From assembly GCA_049282265.1 (NCBI GenBank), contig JBAPTR010000098.1:1-14666 (forward strand): a stretch of 14,666 nucleotides of DNA, read 5' to 3'. This DNA comes from CAYUCJ01 sp049282265 (lineage in GTDB: Bacteria; Desulfobacterota; DSM-4660; Desulfatiglandales; Desulfatiglandaceae). Below the pieces are notes generated by a model. The model saw only the letters and a list, made by a program, of their open reading frames with translations. It did no database searches and was not told the origin of the DNA. This document shows positions 6,348 to 11,699 of the stretch, in pieces. Within the stretch, counting starts at the first letter, position 1. Each line of letters opens with the position of its first letter. A program made the translations under genes and the position numbers.

Positions 6348-6376
6348 CCTCCCCTGCCGCGGGTAACGGCAGGGGA
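6348..6376. repeat. Perfect 11-bp inverted repeat in the 5' region of the GYD gene
   Basis: CTCCCCTGCCG at 6348-6358 and CGGCAGGGGAG at 6366-6376 form a very stable stem with a 7-nt loop (CGGGTAA). It lies 35 bp upstream of the GYD start codon. On the minus strand it could end transcription from upstream or form a 5'-UTR structure of the GYD mRNA. No T tract follows on either side. Confidence 0.45.
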
Positions 6377-6467
6377 GTATTCAAATGATCAACCGGACAA
6401 GGTCTTCAGCATCTCTTCTTTAACAGCTATCTCGCCATAACCATCCCTCCTTTTTTTCCTGAGAGTA

Positions 6468-6572
6468 TTAAAACGACTCCTCTTCAAGCAGTGATCGGAA
6501 GATGTCGCTTCTTGGGCCATATTCTGAGAATGGTTGGGCCTCCAAAAGGGAACAGCGCCCTCCTGGAGGCAT
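6468..6572 (-). CDS. Possible small protein (34 aa), unknown
   Basis: A 34-codon minus-strand ORF starts with ATG (complement of 6570-6572), has GGAGG about 10 nt upstream, and encodes MPPGGRCSLLEAQPFSEYGP followed by RSDIFRSLLEEESF. The ending is acidic and helical. It lies between the frameshifted ORF at 6634-6809 and the GYD gene, on the same strand. It may be a small gene, the tail of a decayed gene, or chance. Confidence 0.2.
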   Translation of the reverse strand: MPPGGRCSLLEAQPFSEYGPRSDIFRSLLEEESF

Positions 6573-6633
6573 CACATTACCATCCTCCGGGACATGCCTT
6601 TCATGGCTGACCTCCAATGAGCCGGATATTCTT

Positions 6634-6809
6634 CTATGTTTTGCACTCCAGGGCCGCCTTCAGCATTTCAGGGGTCACCGGATTGCCCCCGATCCCCTGT
6701 TTTCAAGAGGGATTTCCTCAATGACACGCCATGTGTGAGGCTGAAGATTTTCTTTCGGAGCGGGACGGGCCTCGATTTCCGCTACGGTCTCGGTGACACG
6801 CGAGATCAT
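6634..6809 (-). pseudogene. Short minus-strand ORF interrupted by an apparent 1-base frameshift
   Basis: From the minus-strand ATG at 6809, 44 codons read MISRVTETVAEIEARPAPKE... through HTWRVIEEIPLENRGSG and then stop at 6675. In the adjacent frame the sequence continues as GNPVTPEMLKAALECKT and stops at 6634. Adding one G to the 5-G run where the frames meet would give one 58-residue product. The joined sequence reads like a genuine small helical protein, but no family is recognised and no strong ribosome-binding site is visible. Alternatives are a sequencing error in the homopolymer, a decayed gene end, or coincidence. Confidence 0.3.
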
Positions 6810-6955
6810 CTGCTTTGAATGAGAAAACAATAGGGCAAAGAAAAATATGAGAGGAACTGAAGGCGAAGATAAATTTCCTGCTTCAGATCAAGCTGCTGAA
6901 TAGGAGATGAGAATATGAATATTCGGTTGGTAACAAAGACGATATTTGTGTGTGA

Positions 6956-6985
6956 CTCCTGGCGGGCAACACTCCCCGTCAGGAG
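6956..6985. repeat. 11-bp inverted repeat (hairpin)
   Basis: CTCCTGGCGGG at 6956-6966 pairs with CCCGTCAGGAG at 6975-6985 with one G-T wobble and an 8-nt loop. No T run follows. It may be a weak terminator or attenuator on either strand; no gene adjoins it closely. Confidence 0.35.
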
Positions 6986-7145
6986 CAGGATAGGCACATC
7001 TTGAGAGGTTTCGTCATCATGGTGCCACCCCGTAAATGGATGTCGGTCACCAAGAATGAATAGCGCTCATTTTATTCCCCGAAGGATAAGCAAGTCAAGA
7101 CAAATCCGATGCATGGGTGCCACGGAGACCTTTTGCCAAAAACAC

Positions 7146-7174
7146 TTGACACCGTTATTTCATACGGCTAATAT
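7146..7174 (+). promoter_or_regulatory. Sigma-70-like promoter of the Lrp-panB operon
   Basis: A perfect -35 box TTGACA at 7146-7151 is followed after exactly 17 bp by TAATAT at 7169-7174, embedded in an AT-rich stretch (7170-7195). It lies about 85 bp before the expected Lrp start. The AT-rich flank is the kind of DNA Lrp/AsnC proteins bind, so autoregulation is plausible, but no specific operator can be defined. Confidence 0.6.
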
Positions 7175-7258
7175 TTATATATATCGAATAATTTGCGGAA
7201 AAAATAATAACAAACCGAAATTGGAGCGCTTTTTGCCCACTTCCTTGGGAGGTGTCCT

Positions 7259-7729
7259 ATCGACAAACTGGATGTGCAGATTCTTGAGTTCCTGCAGGGG
7301 AACGGTCGGATGAAGAATGCGGAAATGGCCCGTGATCTGGGGGTCGCTCAATCCACCCTCCTGGAACGGGTTCGCCGGCTGGAGGAACAGGGCCTGATTA
7401 CCGGCTACCGGGCCATCATCGACCCTGAAAAACTGGGGTTGAACATCCAGGCCTTTGTCTCCGTGAGCATGCAGAGGCATGCGGCGGAGACCATCAGGAG
7501 GTTCGAGGAGGGCGTCAGGAAACTCAACGGCGTTCGGGCCTGCTACCACCTGACCGGACGGTTCGATTACCTGCTCCACGTGGCAGTGAAGGACCTGGAG
7601 GACCTGGGAAAACTGGTCAAGACGGAAATAGCCGGTCTGGACGGTTATGGAAAATCGGAGACGTTTGTGATTTTTTCCGAAGTTAAACCCGACGAAGGCG
7701 TCCCCATTGACGCTACAATGAAGAAATAA
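7259..7729 (+). CDS. Lrp/AsnC family transcriptional regulator (start codon unusual)
   Basis: Read from codon 7259 this is 156 residues, the normal length of an Lrp/AsnC regulator. The N-terminal winged HTH spans about residues 1-60 (NAEMARDLGVAQSTLLERVR is the HTH), and the RAM/AsnC ligand-binding domain follows (GVRACYHLTGRFDYLLHVAV, about residues 91-110). Family members begin M-[IL]-D-K-L-D-x-Q-I-L; here the matching codons are ATC GAC AAA CTG GAT GTG CAG, with GGGAGG at 7247-7252 ideally placed for ATC 7259. No in-frame ATG, GTG or TTG occurs between the upstream stop (7208-7210) and GTG 7274. GTG 7274 would lose DKLD and lies 21 nt from the ribosome-binding site. The gene precedes panB by 11 bp and probably regulates the operon in response to an amino acid or oxo acid. 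Confidence 0.9.
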   Translation: MDKLDVQILEFLQGNGRMKNAEMARDLGVAQSTLLERVRRLEEQGLITGYRAIIDPEKLGLNIQAFVSVSMQRHAAETIRRFEEGVRKLNGVRACYHLTGRFDYLLHVAVKDLEDLGKLVKTEIAGLDGYGKSETFVIFSEVKPDEGVPIDATMKK

Positions 7730-7740
7730 GGAGAAAGGCT

Positions 7741-8598
7741 ATGCAGAAGAAAAAACTCATGGTTCATGATTTCATGAAAATGAAAAAGGAAGGCGAGAAG
7801 GTCACCTGGATCACTTCATACGATTTCCCCACCGCCCAATTTGCCGAGGCGGCCGGGATGGATATGATCCTCGTGGGGGACTCCCTGGGTATGTGTGTCT
7901 ACGGCTACGAGAGTACGGTGCCGGTCACTATGGATCAGTGCATCGTCCACAGCGAGGCCGTGCGCAGGGGCGCCCCCGATACCTTCGTGGTGGGCGACAT
8001 GCCCCTGGGAAGCTATCAGGTTTCCGATGCGGAGGCGGCCTTAAATGCCATCCGATTTCTCAAGGAAGCCAAGGTGGATGCCGTCAAGCTGGAAGGAGGG
8101 AAACGGGTCCTTTCAAGGATCAGGGCCATTCTCGATGCGGGGATCGTGGTCATCGGACACATCGGTCTCACACCCCAGAGCTCCGGCCAGATCGGGGGAC
8201 ACAAGGCCCAGGGAAGGACCGAGGAATCCGCCAGGCTCGTCATCGAGGACGCCCTGGCCATCGAGGAGGCCGGGGCCCAGATGCTGCTCATTGAAGCGGT
8301 ACCCCCTGAAGTAGCGGGCTTCATCACCCGAAAGCTCAAGATTCCGGTCTTCTCCATCGGCGCGGGCGGCGATTGCGACGGCCAGCTCCTCATCGTTTCC
8401 GATCTCATCGGACAATTCACTGCTTTCACCCCGAAATTCGTGAAGCAGTACGCCAATGTGGCGGTAGTGGTAACCAATGCCCTCAAGGCCTATGTCAAAG
8501 ACGTCCGGAGCGGGGCCTTCCCAACGGATGATCACTGCTATCACATGATAAAGGGCGAAGACGCGAAACTTTCAGGACTTATCAAGGAATATGAATAG
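7741..8598 (+). CDS. panB: 3-methyl-2-oxobutanoate hydroxymethyltransferase (PanB family)
   Basis: This 285-residue TIM-barrel protein is slightly longer than typical PanB (about 265), with a short basic N-terminal extension. Key residues known from E. coli PanB are all present: VGDSLG (metal-binding Asp47), VGDMPLGSY (Asp86), AVKLEGG (Lys116, Glu118), GHIGLTPQS with GGHKAQGR (residues 139-159), and LIEAVP (Glu185). IGAGGDCDGQLLIVSDLIG and PKFVKQYANV also match. PanB condenses 2-oxoisovalerate with 5,10-methylene-tetrahydrofolate to make ketopantoate for CoA synthesis, in the cytoplasm. The context is unusual: no panC, panD or panE is nearby; instead there is an Lrp regulator upstream, an unrecognised 421-residue protein 14 bp downstream, and an aminotransferase. 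The enzyme may therefore serve a specialised 2-oxo-acid pathway rather than housekeeping pantothenate synthesis. The start has GGAG 8-9 nt upstream. Confidence 0.93.
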   Translation: MQKKKLMVHDFMKMKKEGEKVTWITSYDFPTAQFAEAAGMDMILVGDSLGMCVYGYESTVPVTMDQCIVHSEAVRRGAPDTFVVGDMPLGSYQVSDAEAALNAIRFLKEAKVDAVKLEGGKRVLSRIRAILDAGIVVIGHIGLTPQSSGQIGGHKAQGRTEESARLVIEDALAIEEAGAQMLLIEAVPPEVAGFITRKLKIPVFSIGAGGDCDGQLLIVSDLIGQFTAFTPKFVKQYANVAVVVTNALKAYVKDVRSGAFPTDDHCYHMIKGEDAKLSGLIKEYE

Positions 8599-8612
8599 GG
8601 AAGGGAAACACC

Positions 8613-9878
8613 ATGACTGATTTAAGGAACCGGCTGAAAATATCCCAAGATCGATTGGAAGACATAAACAAGTTTCTGCTCGACCCCAATAACGAGCTCA
8701 TCAATGAACTCCTCAAGATCGTCGAGAAATACGGCGGGCCGGAAGAGATCAACCGGAAGGCCGCAGAAGCCCGAGATCTTGAAAATCTCAAGGGACGTCT
8801 GAAGGAGAAGCATTCTCCCTATCTGGCCGATATTGAATGGCTGGAAGAGCAGAGAGAGAAAAGGGCCTTTGTCAACATCTCGGACTATCGGAGAAATATC
8901 CTGGGAGGAAAGGCCGATTCCATGGAATTCAATAGGGACACAGCCGTCACCCTGGAAATATCGGCCCTCCAGTTTTTCCCCTGGCTCATTGTCGAGGCGA
9001 AACAGGCCATCGAACGGCAACAGCTCATGCCGGGCCGCTACATCCGGGTCCGGAACATGAAGGAGCAGGTCGAAGACCAGGGCGATATCCTGGCCGTGGC
9101 CGCGGCCATGCAGGTCGTGGGTGCCAGCTACGTGGAAACCCTGGATACCAAAGGCACCGACGGATCAAACGTCCACCTGGGCGGACCGGAGACTATTACC
9201 GGTTACTTTGGAGGCGTGGGCCAGCCCAACGATCACCCCCTGAAGTGGGTGGACGAGTATCTCCATTACTACACGGAGTACGGCATCCGCCAGGTACTCA
9301 ACATCAATCCGGGGACGGTTTTCCTTGCGTACATGCTGCACAAGCTCGGCGTTGACAACGAATTCAAAATCTCCGTTTTCATGGGAAATGACAATCCGTT
9401 TGCCGTCCTCTGGACCCTGGCAGGCGCCAAGCTTTTTTCCCGCGATGATGGAACCACCAGCCTTATCGGATTGAATTTCTCAAACTCGGTGAACAACGCA
9501 ACCATCCTGGCGTGTGACGCCATACGTAAGGCCATGGGGTTCACGGATGTCGTGCGGTTTGAACACCACATCACCGAGACCTGGAAATCCATTGTCATCC
9601 AGCCCTACAACAGGCGCGACGAACTCGTGGAGATCGCAAAGACAGTGCCCAATATCTCGGCCAAACATGAGGGCGGAAACGTTGAGACCGAAAAAATGCG
9701 GGAGCATCCAACGGATATCCTGGATTATTTCATGCCCAAGGAAGAGATCTTCAAGCAGGGACTCATGGAGGCCATGGAGCAAAACTACCTGGACAAGCAC
9801 GATGCCGTCAATTCCACGGCCGACGCATTGACAAACGCCGGGATCGATGTGGTCTGTGCAAGGAACCTCCACCGTTAG
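8613..9878 (+). CDS. Unrecognised 421-aa protein of the panB cluster
   Basis: I do not recognise this family. The N-terminal 80 or so residues are charged and helical (coiled-coil-like, with LEDINKFLLDPNNELINELL). The rest looks like a globular enzyme, perhaps an alpha/beta barrel. Likely active-site motifs are GTDGSNVHLGGPETITGYFG (181-200), LNINPGTVFL (229-238), FMGNDNPFAVLW (257-268), NFSNSVNNATI (288-298), RFEHHITETWKS (315-326) and SAKHEGGN (349-356). The several conserved-looking His, Asp and Glu suggest metal or phosphate binding. There is no signal peptide, membrane segment, Rossmann GxGxxG or B12-binding DxHxxG motif. It starts 14 bp after panB with AGGGAAGGG upstream, so it is co-translated with PanB. 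A role in making, supplying or using the hydroxymethyl 2-oxo acid is inference from position only. Confidence 0.9.
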   Translation: MTDLRNRLKISQDRLEDINKFLLDPNNELINELLKIVEKYGGPEEINRKAAEARDLENLKGRLKEKHSPYLADIEWLEEQREKRAFVNISDYRRNILGGKADSMEFNRDTAVTLEISALQFFPWLIVEAKQAIERQQLMPGRYIRVRNMKEQVEDQGDILAVAAAMQVVGASYVETLDTKGTDGSNVHLGGPETITGYFGGVGQPNDHPLKWVDEYLHYYTEYGIRQVLNINPGTVFLAYMLHKLGVDNEFKISVFMGNDNPFAVLWTLAGAKLFSRDDGTTSLIGLNFSNSVNNATILACDAIRKAMGFTDVVRFEHHITETWKSIVIQPYNRRDELVEIAKTVPNISAKHEGGNVETEKMREHPTDILDYFMPKEEIFKQGLMEAMEQNYLDKHDAVNSTADALTNAGIDVVCARNLHR

Positions 9879-9886
9879 TGGTGTAA

Positions 9887-10011
9887 GAGGCTGTCGAAAA
9901 GCATCCATCTGCTGCGTTACCCTCATCTCTCGTCACTGCGGCGTACGAAGCAGTACGCCTCACTCCTTGAGATTTTGGAAGCCTTACATGTGGACATTTT
10001 TCGACAGCCTC
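9887..10011. mobile_element. 125-bp MITE-like palindromic element
   Basis: The element is bounded by perfect 14-bp terminal inverted repeats, GAGGCTGTCGAAAA (9887-9900) and TTTTCGACAGCCTC (9998-10011). At its centre GGCGTAC and GTACGCC (about 9941-9960) form a perfect 7-bp hairpin around GAAGCA, and the arms between have further partial complementarity, so the whole can fold as a long imperfect cruciform. It carries no gene. It begins 8 bp after the stop of the 421-aa gene, a site typical of non-autonomous elements that settle just outside coding sequence. No clear target-site duplication was seen. Confidence 0.65.
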
Positions 10012-10058
10012 AAGAATCTTGAGAAATGCAACGTATTTCATAAACAAGGGGAGGTTTT

Positions 10059-10091
10059 GTGCCCTGGATGCTTCTAAAGGTGTCAACATGA
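10059..10091 (+). CDS. Possible short upstream ORF overlapping the aminotransferase start
   Basis: GTG 10059 follows AAGGGGAGG (10046-10054), the best ribosome-binding site in the area. It opens a 10-codon frame (VPWMLLKVST) whose TGA overlaps the aminotransferase ATG as ATGA. An ATG inside it at 10068 gives the same stop. If translated it would couple ribosomes onto the aminotransferase start, which itself has only a weak AAAGG site. Size alone cannot prove it is real. Confidence 0.25.
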   Translation: MPWMLLKVST

Positions 10092-11299
10092 CCAACAGGA
10101 TAACTTCGTTGTATTCCAGGACAACGGCGACCATGAAGCACTCCTTCATCCGCCAGATCCTGAAGGTGACCAAAGGAGTGCCCGGGATGATCTCCTTTGC
10201 CGGGGGACTTCCCAGCCCGGAGGCATTCCCAAAGGAGCTGCTTGCCGATCTCTTTGCCGGAGTTATTCGCGAAGAAGGAGATGAAGTGCTCCAGTACGGG
10301 GCCAGCGACGGCGACAAGGTCTTCAAGGATATCATCAAGGACTTTGAGGAGGTCCCCTACCTGGCCGATGATGAAATCATGATCACCGTGGGGTCAACCA
10401 ACGGCATATACTATTTTACCCGAACCCTGGTGGACCCGGGGGATGTCGTCGTCTGCGAGGCCCCCGGGTTTCCCGGTTCCCTGGCGGCCATGGAGGCCTG
10501 CGGCGCGCGCATGATCGGCGTGGAGATGGACGAACTGGGGATGATACCGGGGCAGTTGCAGGCGACACTCAAAGGGCTGTTTGACAAGGGAAAACGCGTC
10601 AAGTTCCTCTATGTGATCCCTGAATTCCAGAATCCCACGGGAAAGACCATGGACCTGGAACGCCGCCGCAGGATCATCGAGATCGCCAGGGAATTCGATC
10701 TCCCGGTCCTCGAGGACCAGCCTTATCGTGAACTCCGTTACAGTGGGGAGAGGATCATCACCTTGTGGGAACTGGCCCGGACCGAGTTTGATGACCCCAA
10801 ACGGGTGACCATTGCCAAGTCCTTTTCCAAAATCCTGGGGCCCGGCCTGAGATTGGGTTTCGCGGCAGGCCCCCCGGAGATGCTCGGCCCAATGGTCAAA
10901 TGGGCCCAGAAGACCACCGTGAGCCCCGACTGCGCCACCCAACGCGTTACAGCTCGGTTCATTGAAAAGGGACTCATGCGGGAGCATATCAAGAAGATCA
11001 TCGGTCTCTACCGGCCCAGGCGGGATGCCATGCTGGAGGATTTGAAGCGACATATGCCTGACGGTGTCTCATGGACCGTTCCCGAGGGAGGCATGTTCAT
11101 CTGGGTGAGCTTTGACAAGGGTGTGGACACCGACCAACTTTTTGAGCGCGCCATCGAACAAAAGGTCGCCTTTATTCCAGGGAGCAAATTCTACCCGGAA
11201 GGGGCTGAAAAGACAAACGAGATGCGCCTCAATTTTTCCTATTCGAGCGTGGACTTGATCCACGAGGGCATCAAACGCCTGGGAACATTGCTCCGCTGA
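10088..11299 (+). CDS. PLP-dependent aminotransferase, class I/II (2-aminoadipate/aromatic LysN-ARO8-like)
   Basis: The frame opens at 10019, but family alignment from memory (ISFAGGLPSPEAFP near the N-terminus) supports ATG 10088, giving 403 residues; ATG 10133 is too internal. Fold-type I features are QNPTG (Asn182), EDQPYRELRY with the PLP-ring Asp210, SFSKILGPGLRLG with the Schiff-base Lys248, and Arg255. A C-terminal GGMFIWVSF loop and FSYSS also fit the 2-aminoadipate/KAT-II/valine-pyruvate group. Members of this group transaminate 2-aminoadipate, branched-chain or aromatic amino acids with 2-oxoglutarate, so the exact substrate is open. In context it could interconvert the 2-oxo acid used by the neighbouring PanB-like enzyme with its amino acid. 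The MITE-like element separates it from the preceding gene; without that element the gap would be about 85 bp, so an ancestral single operon is plausible. Confidence 0.93.
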   Translation: MTNRITSLYSRTTATMKHSFIRQILKVTKGVPGMISFAGGLPSPEAFPKELLADLFAGVIREEGDEVLQYGASDGDKVFKDIIKDFEEVPYLADDEIMITVGSTNGIYYFTRTLVDPGDVVVCEAPGFPGSLAAMEACGARMIGVEMDELGMIPGQLQATLKGLFDKGKRVKFLYVIPEFQNPTGKTMDLERRRRIIEIAREFDLPVLEDQPYRELRYSGERIITLWELARTEFDDPKRVTIAKSFSKILGPGLRLGFAAGPPEMLGPMVKWAQKTTVSPDCATQRVTARFIEKGLMREHIKKIIGLYRPRRDAMLEDLKRHMPDGVSWTVPEGGMFIWVSFDKGVDTDQLFERAIEQKVAFIPGSKFYPEGAEKTNEMRLNFSYSSVDLIHEGIKRLGTLLR

Positions 11300-11380
11300 T
11301 CAGCCAGGTGCTCCCATTCGAAAATATCCACCACCGGCCCTTCCGCATCAGACTGATGCCTCAATGCAACAATACACCGC

Positions 11381-11420
11381 AATCTTGCGGGAGGATATTG
11401 TAACCGCCCGCAATGATTTT
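11381..11420 (+). terminator. Candidate terminator after the aminotransferase
   Basis: AATCTTGCGGG at 11381-11391 pairs with CCCGCAATGATT at 11407-11418 (one bulged base), with a 15-nt loop and TTTT at 11417-11420 right at the stem end. It is about 80 bp downstream of the aminotransferase stop. The T tract is short, so strength is uncertain. Confidence 0.5.
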
Positions 11421-11574
11421 GAAGCAGAATTTTATTAAGTGGGTATCCAGTTTGCTCAACCAAGCACTATATGTTGTGCAAAAAATAAACGCTGCCCTTT
11501 GAAGCATTTTGGCACGTGACGTGACGCCTATAGTAGATTATGCTTTGTTATTACGCCGAAATACCTATAACTGC

Positions 11575-11603
11575 TTGACATCACATGGAAACACTACTGC
11601 ATA
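11575..11603 (+). promoter_or_regulatory. Possible promoter for the cotransporter gene
   Basis: A perfect TTGACA at 11575-11580 is followed 17 bp later by TGCATA (11598-11603), a poor -10 match. It is the best candidate upstream of the cotransporter and would place the short ORF at 11628 in the 5' leader. Low certainty because of the weak -10. Confidence 0.3.
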
Positions 11604-11627
11604 CAAAGATCCTTGGGGAGACTGTTT

Positions 11628-11684
11628 ATGGGCCGCTTCATTAAATTCAGAAAAGTAGCCTTTATTACTGTGACATGTCCCTAA
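11628..11684 (+). CDS. Possible 18-aa leader peptide upstream of the cotransporter
   Basis: ATG 11628 is preceded by GGGGAG (11615-11620) at an ideal 7-nt spacing and opens MGRFIKFRKVAFITVTCP, ending 15 nt before the cotransporter start. The peptide is basic then hydrophobic, resembling a truncated membrane or signal segment. It may be a translated leader that influences cotransporter expression, or the stub of a lost gene. Confidence 0.3.
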   Translation: MGRFIKFRKVAFITVTCP

Positions 11685-11699
11685 AATTCCAGAGGAACA

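Larger units (their letters stand above)
6314..7258. other. Long intergenic region with short minus-strand ORFs, hairpins and a promoter
   Basis: About 945 bp lies between the GYD gene and the Lrp gene. I see no confident gene. It holds a perfect 11-bp hairpin next to the GYD gene, short protein-like minus-strand ORFs at 6468-6572 and 6634-6809 (the latter apparently frameshifted), an 11-bp hairpin at 6956-6985, and the promoter of the Lrp operon at 7146-7174. The section from 6820 to 7250 is noticeably more AT-rich. Plus-strand ORFs here have no family-like content. Confidence 0.5.
11300..11699. other. Intergenic region: hairpins, possible promoter and leader peptide
   Basis: A 400-bp gap separates the aminotransferase and transporter genes. 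It contains a small perfect hairpin (GCATCA/TGATGC at 11345-11359), a terminator-like hairpin (11381-11420), a -35-like TTGACA at 11575 and an 18-codon ORF at 11628-11684. The 3' half is more AT-rich than the surroundings. No further gene is supported. Confidence 0.5.

Noticed and set aside
6502..6997. Plus-strand 78- and 60-aa ORFs and a minus-strand 63-aa ORF in the long spacer
   Set aside because: No ribosome-binding sites, no domain-like content, and they overlap each other or the more plausible minus-strand short frames.
6847..7004. Tiny plus-strand ORFs, including one with GGAG before ATG 6915
   Set aside because: Very short (18 and 29 codons), they cross a hairpin and lack any supporting context; ribosome-like sites occur by chance in AT/purine-rich DNA.
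10019..10087. Aminotransferase start at TTG 10019
   Set aside because: It would extend almost into the MITE-like element and add residues outside the family's N-terminus; ATG 10088 fits better.
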